Assembly: GCA_037147235.1 (NCBI GenBank)
Contig: JBAWVO010000260.1
Location: 1-9,064, forward strand
DNA length: 9,064 nt
Reading direction: 5' to 3'
Origin: JANXQG01 sp037147235
GTDB taxonomy: Bacteria > Planctomycetota > Planctomycetia > Pirellulales > Thermoguttaceae
The notes beneath the pieces were generated by a model that saw only the letters and a list, made by a program, of their open reading frames with translations, was not told the origin of the DNA and searched no databases. The translations under genes were made by a program, and so were the position numbers. Of the stretch, positions 1 through 6,735 are shown one piece after another (the stretch's first letter is position 1; every line of letters starts with the position of its first letter).

Positions 1-10
1 GACTGACACT

Positions 11-64
11 AGCCCGAAGCGCGAGCGAGGTTGCTAAGTCGTTGCCTCGCTTGCGTTTCGGGCT
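11..64. repeat. Imperfect inverted repeat (stem-loop) at window start
   Basis: Bases 11-30 are the inverted complement of bases 45-64, with two mismatches in 20 positions, both of which would be tolerated as G-U pairs in one RNA strand. The loop is 14 bases. No run of T follows, so a classical intrinsic terminator is not supported, although the element could sit in the sucC-sucD spacer. The motif AGCCCGAAGCGCGAGCGAGG resembles short dispersed repeats that I recall from planctomycete genomes; that resemblance is from memory and untested. Confidence 0.7.
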
Positions 65-186
65 GGTATGGATTGGGATAATCTCAACTGCGGACAGTAT
101 ATCACCACTCTTGGGGTAGTCGATCGCAGCGAAGCCTTCATTTTCAGCTTTTTCGCAGCGAAGACCATTAAAACCCAGGAAAATAA

Positions 187-204
187 CCCTCCCCAAGGGA
201 GGGG
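187..204. repeat. GC-rich short hairpin just upstream of sucD
   Basis: CCCTCCC at 187-193 pairs perfectly with GGGAGGG at 197-203 around a three-base loop. It ends 22 bases before the sucD ATG. The purine-rich stretch AGGAAGGG that follows (207-214) is the only Shine-Dalgarno-like sequence for sucD, so the hairpin could affect ribosome access. It may equally be one more dispersed intergenic repeat. No regulatory role is demonstrated. Confidence 0.5.
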
Positions 205-226
205 CAGGAAGGGCCACCAAAACATT

Positions 227-1108
227 ATGAGTATTCTCGTCAATAAAAACACCCGGGTGATCTGCCAGGGGATCACCGGCAAGGCAGGTCAGTTCCACAC
301 CACGCACTGCCACGCCTATGGCACACAGATGGTTGGTGGCGTGACGCCTGGCCGCGGCGGCCAGAATTTTGAGGGGATTCCGATTTTTGATACGGTCGCC
401 GAAGCCGTCGAGAAGACCGGGGCTGATGCAACGATGATCTTTGTCCCGCCACCGTTTGCGGCCGATGCCATCATGGAAGCGGCCGACGCGGGCATCCGCA
501 CGGTCGTCGCAATCACGGAAGGCATCCCGGTCCGCGACATGGTCCGCGCGGCCGAAGTCGTCCGTCGCACAGGAATGCGGCTTATCGGTCCCAACTGCCC
601 GGGCGTGATCACGCCGGAAGAATGCAAGATCGGGATCATGCCCGGTTACATTCATAAGAAGGGGCCGGTTGGTGTAATGAGCCGTTCGGGCACGTTGACC
701 TATGAGGCGGTCTGGCAGTTGACCAGCCTTGGCCTGGGTCAATCGACGTGCGTCGGCCTGGGGGGCGACCCTATCGTCGGCACGTCGTTTGTCGATCTCC
801 TGGAAATGTTCGAGGAAGACCCGGGCACCGAGGCGATCTTGGTGATCGGCGAGATCGGCGGTTCAGCCGAGGAAGATGCCGCAGCCTATGTTCGCCAGCA
901 TGTGACCAAGCCGGTCGCGGCCTTCATCGCTGGTCGTACGGCCCCGCCGGGCAAGCGAATGGGCCATGCCGGCGCCATCATTTCCGGTGGCAAGGGCACG
1001 GCCACCGAGAAGATCGCCGCATTGGAGGCCGCCGGCATCGTTGTGGCCGAGAGTCCCGCCGACATGGGCACTGCGGTACAGAGGGCGATGCGAGCAAGAA
1101 GCAAGTAG
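227..1108 (+). CDS. sucD: Succinyl-CoA synthetase (ADP/GDP-forming), alpha subunit
   Basis: This 293-residue protein is the CoA-binding, phosphohistidine-carrying subunit of succinate-CoA ligase, which converts succinyl-CoA to succinate with formation of ATP or GTP in the TCA cycle in the cytoplasm. It has the N-terminal Rossmann CoA-binding domain (VICQGITGKAG, residues 11-21; GGVTPGRGG, 37-45), the GPNCPG motif (121-126) and a ligase domain with the catalytic histidine at about 247 in GHAGAIISGG. Length matches the family (about 290). The frame is open upstream to an ATG at 68, but those 53 residues have no family counterpart and span the hairpin, so I start at 227, where the family N-terminus begins. 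A weak AGGAAGGG lies upstream. The partner sucC is not in the window and is expected just before it. No substitution of a key residue is seen. Confidence 0.96.
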   Translation: MSILVNKNTRVICQGITGKAGQFHTTHCHAYGTQMVGGVTPGRGGQNFEGIPIFDTVAEAVEKTGADATMIFVPPPFAADAIMEAADAGIRTVVAITEGIPVRDMVRAAEVVRRTGMRLIGPNCPGVITPEECKIGIMPGYIHKKGPVGVMSRSGTLTYEAVWQLTSLGLGQSTCVGLGGDPIVGTSFVDLLEMFEEDPGTEAILVIGEIGGSAEEDAAAYVRQHVTKPVAAFIAGRTAPPGKRMGHAGAIISGGKGTATEKIAALEAAGIVVAESPADMGTAVQRAMRARSK

Positions 1109-1151
1109 TTTCCATGTTTGGCGAGGGTCAAATCTGGTTTGGCGACGTCAC

Positions 1152-1180
1152 TTGTCCCTTCGGCCAAGGTAGAGGATAAT
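1152..1180 (+). promoter_or_regulatory. Possible sigma70-type promoter for the 1241 gene
   Basis: TTGTCC (1152-1157) and GATAAT (1175-1180) are separated by 17 bases and match the -35 and -10 consensus at 4/6 and 5/6 positions. The gene starts about 55 bases downstream, and the site lies after the sucD stop. It was found by eye, and promoter rules in this lineage are not well known. Confidence 0.35.
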
Positions 1181-1240
1181 AGGTAAAGTTCCTGCACCCT
1201 TGAGGACGCGAGATCTAACGCAATAAGAACCGAGGAAATC

Positions 1241-1561
1241 ATGGAAAAAGCCAAGAAAACCCCTGCGAACAAGGACGAAACTGCGCCACCGGAACAGCGT
1301 CGGGATCCGAACCACACGGAACGAATCAAGTCCCAAGTGCTGGCGAAGATCGGCAAGCCGCCCCGACTGGACCGTGTGGAAGTTTCTCGGCATCACGGCA
1401 GCAAATACCGAGTCAACATCTGGCAGCAGCCTGAGCCGGACAAGAACATTGCCGTGACGATTGGTCCTCGCATTGGGCTGTCTTATTACTTGACGGTGTC
1501 GGACACGGGTGAGATTATCCACAGTGATCCGCCGTTGATCAAATTGGGTTTCTCGGCTTGA
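1241..1561 (+). CDS. Small uncharacterised protein, 106 aa
   Basis: I cannot assign a family. Residues 1-35 are charged and rich in K, E, P and Q (probably disordered). The remainder looks like a compact, mainly beta fold, with alternating patterns such as YRVNIWQQ (56-63) and ISYYL-like GLSYYLTVSD (79-88), ending with SDPPLIKLGF. There is no signal peptide or membrane segment, so a cytoplasmic location is likely. A GAGGA ribosome binding site (1232-1236) lies four bases before the ATG, and a possible promoter lies upstream. The reading frame has a normal start, clear domain-like composition and no competing gene. It sits 132 bases after sucD and converges on proB. Function is unknown; a lineage-specific protein is an inference. 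Confidence 0.8.
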   Translation: MEKAKKTPANKDETAPPEQRRDPNHTERIKSQVLAKIGKPPRLDRVEVSRHHGSKYRVNIWQQPEPDKNIAVTIGPRIGLSYYLTVSDTGEIIHSDPPLIKLGFSA

Positions 1562-1662
1562 ACCGTGTTCTTCTTTGAGGTGGGACAGGATTGGAAGGAT
1601 TGGGTCCATCGTTTCTACCCTACCCCCAACATCCAATCGGATGGGCTGATCGGCTGGAAACA

Positions 1663-2811
1663 CTACTCCGCCAGGCTGGTAACCACCATATTGTCGCGAT
1701 GGATGACTTCTTCGTAGGGGCATTCGCCCAGAATGTCGGCGATCTGGCTCGTCCGCAGCCCTTTGATTCGGGCGAGATCCTCGTGGCCGTAGTTTATCAG
1801 CCCGCGGGCAATCTCCGTTCCGTCCAACCCACGCAGAGCCACGACGTCGCCTTTGGCAAAGTGTCCGCTGACTTCCATGACTCCCGCTGCCAGCAGGCTA
1901 CGACCTTTTCGCTGGATGGCCTCTTTGGCCCCGGCGTCAAGTTGCAATAATCCCCGCGGTTTCACGGTAAACCCGATCCATCGCTTGCGGGCGGCGAGAG
2001 ACTGACATTGCGTAAGAAATAAGGTGCCGACGACCTCGCCTGCGACAATTTTCGGCAGCACCTCGGAATCGCGGCCGCTGGCGATGATCAGGTTTTCACC
2101 GGCGCTGGTACAAAGCCGGGCTGCTTCCAGCTTGCTGGCCATGCCGCCTTTTCCCCGACCGCCTTTTTTATCGCGTACAAGGTCGTAAATCGAGTGATCC
2201 AGCCGCTCGACGGTATGAATGATCTTGCTGCCGGCCTGGTGAGGGTCGCCGTCGTAAAGACCATCAACGTCGGTAAGCAGCACCAAAAGCGGTGCCCGAA
2301 TGAGGTTGGTAACGATGGCCGCCAGCCGGTCGTTGTCGCCAAAGGTCGTATGCAGTTCCTCAACGGAAACGGTGTCGTTTTCGTTGATAATTGGTATGGC
2401 CCCGAGTTCCAGCAGGGTCAACAGCGTATTCCGGGCGTTGAGATACCGGGCGCGGTGTTCAAGATCTTCGGCCGTCAGCAAGACCTGAGCGGCGTGGTGG
2501 CCGTAGGGCGAAAGGGCCCGCTCGTAGGCCTCCACGAGAAGACTTTGCCCAATGGCGGCGACGGCCTGGAGTCGCGGCAAATCGGTGGGCCGCTGAGTCA
2601 TGCCCAGTCGTCCCATTCCCGCACCAACCGCGCCGGAACTGACCAGCACCACTTTTCGGCCGCTGGCGACCACGTCGTGCAGTTGCCGGGCAAGCTGGTC
2701 GATGCGGGCCTGATTGAGCTGGCCATCGTCGCGGGTCAGGACTTGCGTACCGACTTTCACGACGAGCGTGGTGGCGATGGCGGCGATTTCCTGTCGCAGT
2801 ATGTCGGTCAT
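1663..2811 (-). CDS. proB: Glutamate 5-kinase with C-terminal PUA domain
   Basis: ProB phosphorylates L-glutamate with ATP to gamma-glutamyl phosphate, the first and normally proline-inhibited step of proline synthesis in the cytoplasm. The 382-residue product shows the amino-acid kinase fold: VVKVGTQVL (17-25), VLVSSGAVGAGMGRLG (55-70), INENDTVSVEE (142-152), the FGDNDRLAA substrate/feedback motif (157-165), LLTDVDGLYDGDP (178-190), and GGMASKLEAA (222-231). Residues from about 278 to 360 form a PUA domain, as in the long ProB form of Escherichia coli (367 aa). I chose the ATG at 2811 because the family begins near MTDILRQEI; the frame stays open to 2916 but the extra 35 residues are unlike the family. 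No good Shine-Dalgarno is visible. proA is not adjacent. The gene diverges from the purF-like gene across 175 bases. Confidence 0.95.
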   Translation of the reverse strand: MTDILRQEIAAIATTLVVKVGTQVLTRDDGQLNQARIDQLARQLHDVVASGRKVVLVSSGAVGAGMGRLGMTQRPTDLPRLQAVAAIGQSLLVEAYERALSPYGHHAAQVLLTAEDLEHRARYLNARNTLLTLLELGAIPIINENDTVSVEELHTTFGDNDRLAAIVTNLIRAPLLVLLTDVDGLYDGDPHQAGSKIIHTVERLDHSIYDLVRDKKGGRGKGGMASKLEAARLCTSAGENLIIASGRDSEVLPKIVAGEVVGTLFLTQCQSLAARKRWIGFTVKPRGLLQLDAGAKEAIQRKGRSLLAAGVMEVSGHFAKGDVVALRGLDGTEIARGLINYGHEDLARIKGLRTSQIADILGECPYEEVIHRDNMVVTSLAE

Positions 2812-2950
2812 GATCGGAGCAGAAAGGTTGTCTACCAAGGCAAGAAAACGACAAGTACCCCCCAGCATACTCGTTTTTTTCAAATATCGAAAGCGGGAAC
2901 GACGAGCGAAATGCAAGAACGAACCTTGACTTCCCCCCCAAACTGACAGG

Positions 2951-2979
2951 TTGTGTGAATGGGATTCTAACCCTAAAAT
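2951..2979 (+). promoter_or_regulatory. Possible promoter of the purF-like gene, close to its ATG
   Basis: TAAAAT (2974-2979) matches the -10 consensus at 5/6 positions. A weak -35 candidate, TTGTGT (2951-2956), lies 17 bases upstream and matches at only 3/6. A better -35 match, TTGACT at 2926-2931, has no good -10 at the usual spacing. Initiation 6-8 bases after the -10 would fall at the ATG (2987), and no Shine-Dalgarno precedes that ATG, so a leaderless mRNA is possible. Prediction by eye. Confidence 0.35.
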
Positions 2980-2986
2980 AACATTT

Positions 2987-4588
2987 ATGAGTGAACTACG
3001 CGACGAATGTGGTGTGGCCGCGATCTATCATCTGCCTGGCCGGGGCGTAAGTCCGCTATGCACGGATTGTGGGCCGGATGCCGTGTCCCGACTCATGCCG
3101 CGGATGCTGCTGGACATCCAGAACCGCGGCCAGTTGGCGGCTGGCATGTCGACCTATCACCCGCACCGCAAGCAGTTTATCGGCACCTATAAGGATGTCG
3201 GCATGGTTGGCGAGGTTTTTCGCATGAACCATCGTGCTCAGTACGAGAACCTGATGAAAGAATTTGACGGCCGGGCCGCGATCGGCCATGTCCGCTACGC
3301 CACCTGTGGGGCAGACGATCGCAACTACGCGCAGCCTTTCGAGCGACCCCACATTAAGAAGCACAAGTGGTTCAGCTTCGCATTCAACGGCCAGTTGGCG
3401 AATTACTCGAAGCTGCGGGCGGAGCTTTTAGCCGACGACAACAATCACCTTGCGAGGGAGACCGATACCGAGGTCTTCATGCATCAGATTTGCCAAGCCC
3501 TGACGGCCGACCGGCAACCGCCGCTGGTCGACGTCATGCGGGAGATCGGCGCCAAGTTCGACGGCGCCTACAGTATGGTACTCCTCGATGCCCTGGGCGA
3601 CATGATCGTCGCCCGCGATCCACTCGGCATCAAGCCCCTGTGCTATGCGGTCGAAGGCCCGCTGTTTGCCGCGGCCAGCGAAAGTGTTGCCCTAATGAAC
3701 CTCGGTTTTGCCTCGGAAAGCATCAAGCCGGTTCCGCCGGGCCAGGCCATTATCATCAGCGACGGGCGATTGGAGATTCAGACCTTTGCTCACAGTTCGC
3801 GACGGGCTCACTGCTTCTTTGAATGGGTCTATTTTGCCAACGTGGCCAGCACTCTGGACGGCCGCAGTGTCTACCTAGCCCGCAAGGCCCTGGGAGAGGA
3901 ATTGGCCCAATTGGAGACGGTCGCCATCGACGACGACACGGTAGTCGTTCCCGTCCCCGACACCAGCAAGGCGGCGGCCGACGCGATGGCTTACGCGCTG
4001 AAGGTTCCCTGCGTCGAGGGGCTGATTCGCAATCGATACTCCGGCCGCACGTTCATCGAAGGGAGTGGCGACCGCAAACGCAAGGCAGAAACCAAGTACA
4101 CGCCGCTCCGTGAGGTTCTCGAAGGAAAGCGGGTGATTTTGGTCGAAGACTCGATTGTCCGCGCAACGACGCTGAAGGTCTTGTTGCAGCGGATCCGGCA
4201 GACGGGTCTGCCACGAGAGATTCACGTCCGCGTGGCCTGCCCGCCGATCATCTCACCCTGTTTCTATGGGATCGACATGTCGACGGTCAGTGAATTGTTC
4301 GCGGCCCATTTCCTTCAGGACGGCCCACTGACGCCGGAGGTTGAGGCCCGCATGGCAGCGCGATTGGGAGCGGATTCCTTGCGTTATCTGCCGGTAGAGG
4401 TGGTCGCCCGAGCAATCGGATTCGAGCCGGGAAACCTTTGTCAGGCCTGTATTACGCGTTGCTATCCGACGCCATGCGGCCAAGAACTTGCCCAGATCGC
4501 CGCTGACAACGATCGCAATAACATTGCCGGCCGAACGTATGAATCGGTCGGCGGTGCTCGACAACTATTCCTCCGTCAATCGCATTAG
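2987..4588 (+). CDS. purF: Amidophosphoribosyltransferase (PurF type), 533 aa
   Basis: PurF joins PRPP and the ammonia of glutamine to make 5-phosphoribosylamine, the first committed step of purine synthesis. The N-terminal class II glutaminase domain has the nucleophile Cys8 in DECGVAAI, which implies that the seven residues before it are removed, plus NRGQLAAGM (46-54), GHVRYATCG (100-108), FNGQLANY (133-140) and TDTEVFM (159-165). The phosphoribosyltransferase domain has NRYSGRTFIE (349-358) and the PRPP loop VILVEDSIVRATT (383-395). Cysteines 276, 425, 485 and 488 correspond to the four ligands of the [4Fe-4S] cluster of Bacillus-type PurF. Oddities: the loop has Glu387 and Ala393 where VDDSIVRGTT is usual, the glutaminase domain is enlarged and carries CTDC (25-28), and C492 and C497 are extra. 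The ATG at 2987 is chosen because it puts Cys8 at the usual distance; an upstream in-frame ATG at 2951 adds 12 unlikely residues. It is first in a probable operon. A divergent paralogue with altered function is possible. Confidence 0.9.
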   Translation: MSELRDECGVAAIYHLPGRGVSPLCTDCGPDAVSRLMPRMLLDIQNRGQLAAGMSTYHPHRKQFIGTYKDVGMVGEVFRMNHRAQYENLMKEFDGRAAIGHVRYATCGADDRNYAQPFERPHIKKHKWFSFAFNGQLANYSKLRAELLADDNNHLARETDTEVFMHQICQALTADRQPPLVDVMREIGAKFDGAYSMVLLDALGDMIVARDPLGIKPLCYAVEGPLFAAASESVALMNLGFASESIKPVPPGQAIIISDGRLEIQTFAHSSRRAHCFFEWVYFANVASTLDGRSVYLARKALGEELAQLETVAIDDDTVVVPVPDTSKAAADAMAYALKVPCVEGLIRNRYSGRTFIEGSGDRKRKAETKYTPLREVLEGKRVILVEDSIVRATTLKVLLQRIRQTGLPREIHVRVACPPIISPCFYGIDMSTVSELFAAHFLQDGPLTPEVEARMAARLGADSLRYLPVEVVARAIGFEPGNLCQACITRCYPTPCGQELAQIAADNDRNNIAGRTYESVGGARQLFLRQSH

Positions 4589-4597
4589 AGGCCGCTT

Positions 4598-4915
4598 GTG
4601 CGTCGTCACCTCTTGGGACTCGTCACACTGGCCTCCTTCGTATTGGCAGCGATTGTCTCTTGGTATCCGCCGCTGGCGAACTACCCGATGATCCGGGACA
4701 TGGGGCTGCGGGTTGGCTTGATATTGGGTGCTTTTTGGCTGGCTTGGCCCGACTTGCACCGCTTGCCGCGATGGGTCTGGTACGTCCTGCCGATCGGCTT
4801 CATGGTCTTGATCTACGCGCGCATTTATCTGATTTTTCTGATCCCCCTATTTGCGGTTGCGACGTTTCTCCATATACTGTACCGTAGAATTAGGAGAAAG
4901 GGATCTGAACGATGA
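4598..4915 (+). CDS. Small multi-pass membrane protein, 105 aa
   Basis: No family is recognised. The protein is mostly hydrophobic, with about four membrane segments at roughly residues 5-22, 35-51, 58-73 and 76-95, and a basic tail (YRRIRRKGSER) that should stay in the cytoplasm by the positive-inside rule. The start is a GTG nine bases after the purF-like stop, with an AGAGG-type ribosome binding site (4587-4591) that overlaps that stop codon. Its own stop overlaps the next start in an ATGA arrangement. This tight packing supports co-transcription and translational coupling with both neighbours and argues that the frame is real. Role unknown; no transporter or enzyme motif is visible. Confidence 0.8.
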   Translation: MRRHLLGLVTLASFVLAAIVSWYPPLANYPMIRDMGLRVGLILGAFWLAWPDLHRLPRWVWYVLPIGFMVLIYARIYLIFLIPLFAVATFLHILYRRIRRKGSER

Positions 4916-5400
4916 ACATACCCAATGTCCTGAGTGGACTTACCGACCTGACTTCGCAGGTCAAAAGCAGTGCTACTTCCGTCGTCAAGGCTGCGGCTGG
5001 AAAAGCCGCCGCGGTTGATCCATCCTCACTCCCCACGCCCACGGCCGCCATGCGGGAGATCCTTTCCCGCTACGACATGGCCGACATTACGCCCAACGAT
5101 TTCTCAAAACTCATCCAGCAACTGTCCGACAAGGGCACGATCTCACAGAAAGACATGCAGGAGTTGTCGTCGATCCGCGTTGACTTGGAAAACGCCGGCG
5201 TCGGCCCCGACGAGTCGGTGAACCTGCTGGATTTCTACCAGCAGCGAATTGCCAAGGTTCAAGACGCCGCCGCTCATTCGCCCGATGCGGCGACGGCACA
5301 ACCCAACATCGATCTGCTTGTCGGGCGGTTGAGCTGGCTACAGAAGTTTGCTGCGGTGCGCCAGCAGGGTGCGTTAAGTGGAGTGAATACCGTGGCGTGA
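4912..5400 (+). CDS. Uncharacterised helical protein, 162 aa
   Basis: I do not recognise this protein. It has no signal peptide or membrane segment. Residues 1-45 are rich in Ala, Ser, Thr and Pro (a flexible or amphipathic start). A helical, charged core covers about 47-120 (for example YDMADITPNDFSKLIQQL, 54-71; the pattern ITPNDF...GTISQKDM suggests two helix-turn-helix-like or EF-hand-like hairpins, though no complete calcium loop is present). A second amphipathic helix follows near 132-150. The ATG overlaps the preceding stop by four bases, and AAGGG (4898-4902) with AGGAG (4892-4896) lies upstream, so coupled translation with the membrane protein is likely. It may work with that protein at the membrane; this is inference from position only. 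Confidence 0.82.
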   Translation: MNIPNVLSGLTDLTSQVKSSATSVVKAAAGKAAAVDPSSLPTPTAAMREILSRYDMADITPNDFSKLIQQLSDKGTISQKDMQELSSIRVDLENAGVGPDESVNLLDFYQQRIAKVQDAAAHSPDAATAQPNIDLLVGRLSWLQKFAAVRQQGALSGVNTVA

Positions 5401-5436
5401 GGGATTCCCGTTGCCCAACCAAATAACACGTCCGAT

Positions 5437-6618
5437 ATGAAGTCGCCCCTGAATCGAGGTGGATTACGATTTTACCTCGTCATTATCGCCCTGCTCTGCG
5501 GAACCCTGCTGTTCGACACTACGTCTTCCCGCTCGATTCTCGCCGGCCTGCCATGCCTAATTTTGGGGGTTTGGCTGCATACCTGGGCCAAGGGTTGTCT
5601 GCGGCAGAACCGCGTCGTCGCCACAATCGGGCCATATCGCTTCGTGCGGCACCCGTTCTACTTGGCCAACGCCCTGATCGACACCGCGCTGGTGGTCATG
5701 GCAGGCTGGTGGCCGCTAGCCGTCGCGCTGCCGCTCTGGTGGTTGGCAATCTATATTCCTGTAATTCGCGGCGAGGAACGCTACCTTAGCGAGAACTTTC
5801 CGGACGAGTATCCCGATTACAAGCGGCGCGTTCCCTGCTTGATCCCTTGGTGTCGCCCCCTGCCCTACACCGGCGAGGGATTCCGCTGGAGCAACCCCAA
5901 CATCGCAGGCGGGGAAGAGCTTCCCCGAGTTGTGCGAATTCTTGCCTATCCGCTGCTATTTTTCGTGGTCGAACGTCTTGTGCAGACGAGATTCGTCTGG
6001 CTGAATCACGGCTGGGATCTGACTGGGCTTGCCGGACTAATCATGCTTTACGTGCTGGCGTGGGAGCTTCATGGGCATCAGCGTCAGCGGTGTTGGATAT
6101 TGCCTGTGGCGATGCGGCACCCGATGCTGCGTGTTGTGGTGAGTTTCATTGTTCTGGCGGCGGTTTGCTATATTCCAGGCCACAGAACGAGCATCAAAAA
6201 CTTTGTGCCCATCGGCGGCACGGTTTTAATGCTGCTGTCGGTCCCGGTCTTCGCGCGGCGCCCGATTCGTGTACTCATGGCCGAGGCACTCAGCTTGCTA
6301 GGCGTGATTGCCGCGGGTGAATTGCTTTGGCTCACCCCGGCCCTGGTTCTGATTTACGCAGCCTGGATTCTCGACCAGCAACTCGGTTCCGTCCAATCAA
6401 CGAACGGCCAGAGCCTGACCGAAGGTTGGTCGGGAGAGGGGGGCCAGCCTCGACCTTCCCGACCAGCCTCTCAGAGCGACCGACCAGCCTCTCAGAGCGA
6501 TGCAATTCCCCCATCTTTCTGGCCCTACTTCTACCCGGTTCTCGCGGTTGCAAGCGCGGCAGTCATCGGGGTGAAGCTCATTGGGCACTTATTGCCATTT
6601 CACATCGCCAAGTTCTAA
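5437..6618 (+). CDS. Membrane protein with N-terminal ICMT/PEMT-type methyltransferase domain, 393 aa
   Basis: Residues 1-140 match the isoprenylcysteine carboxyl methyltransferase / phospholipid methyltransferase superfamily, integral membrane enzymes that use S-adenosylmethionine. The signature is IGPYRFVRHPFYLANAL (64-80), followed by a membrane segment (about 85-110) and the conserved EERYLSENFPDEYPDYKRRV (113-132). Bacterial members are commonly about 150-220 residues. Here a further 250 residues carry about six more hydrophobic segments (about 168-182, 196-209, 231-246, 258-271, 281-310, 364-387), for which I recognise no domain. A hydrophilic linker (about 315-358) contains a seven-residue tandem repeat. 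The substrate is unknown; a lipid or small hydrophobic molecule is a family-based guess. The ATG lies 36 bases after the previous stop and lacks a clear ribosome binding site. It is the likely last gene of the operon. Confidence 0.85.
   Translation: MKSPLNRGGLRFYLVIIALLCGTLLFDTTSSRSILAGLPCLILGVWLHTWAKGCLRQNRVVATIGPYRFVRHPFYLANALIDTALVVMAGWWPLAVALPLWWLAIYIPVIRGEERYLSENFPDEYPDYKRRVPCLIPWCRPLPYTGEGFRWSNPNIAGGEELPRVVRILAYPLLFFVVERLVQTRFVWLNHGWDLTGLAGLIMLYVLAWELHGHQRQRCWILPVAMRHPMLRVVVSFIVLAAVCYIPGHRTSIKNFVPIGGTVLMLLSVPVFARRPIRVLMAEALSLLGVIAAGELLWLTPALVLIYAAWILDQQLGSVQSTNGQSLTEGWSGEGGQPRPSRPASQSDRPASQSDAIPPSFWPYFYPVLAVASAAVIGVKLIGHLLPFHIAKF
6424..6500. repeat. In-frame 21-base tandem repeat plus inverted copy inside the methyltransferase gene
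   Basis: The unit CGACCAGCCTCTCAGAGCGA occurs at 6460-6479 and again at 6481-6500, a period of 21 bases, encoding RPASQSD twice (residues 342-355). Just upstream, GGTTGGTCGGGA (6424-6435) is the inverted complement of TCCCGACCAGCC (6457-6468) with one mismatch. The block therefore has both direct and inverted symmetry and codes for a hydrophilic linker between membrane segments. It looks like an intergenic-type repeat that has landed in a tolerant place in frame; the origin is inference. Confidence 0.75.
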
Positions 6619-6624
6619 TAGGTT

Positions 6625-6735
6625 GGCTCTCCGCCGAGTTTGCGGATAATTGTGGTGCGGGCGTCCCGCATGCCCAAGATGTTGTGGTTGAACCGGGCAG
6701 GCGAGACGCCCGCACCACAAACTTGGCGGAGAGCC
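6625..6735. repeat. 111-base imperfect inverted repeat
   Basis: Outer arms 6625-6640 and 6720-6735 match at 15 of 16 positions. Inner arms 6651-6665 and 6705-6719 match perfectly over 15 bases (core GTGGTGCGGGCGTC), followed by a partly paired section and TGCCC/GGGCA (6671-6675 with 6695-6699). The left arm carries ten extra unpaired bases (6641-6650) between the two stems, and the apical loop is about 19 bases. It begins six bases after the methyltransferase stop and could block read-through, but there is no T run. Its size and form suit a miniature non-coding repeat element; no terminal target duplication was identified. Confidence 0.8.

Noticed and set aside
68..226. N-terminal extension of SucD by 53 residues
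   Set aside because: The extra residues have no counterpart in the family and cover a hairpin; the family N-terminus starts at 227.
1148..1723. 191-codon minus-strand frame across the 1241 gene
   Set aside because: It overlaps the better-supported plus-strand gene and the proB end, with unlikely composition.
2812..2916. N-terminal extension of ProB
   Set aside because: Arg/Lys-rich residues unlike the family, encoded by the divergent promoter region; the ATG at 2811 matches the usual start.
2194..2946. 250-codon plus-strand frame opposite proB
   Set aside because: It is antisense to a clear, motif-complete proB and its translation resembles no protein.
2951..2986. Twelve-residue extension of PurF
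   Set aside because: It would place the nucleophile Cys at residue 20 and removes the promoter candidate; the propeptide of the 2987 start is already a plausible length.
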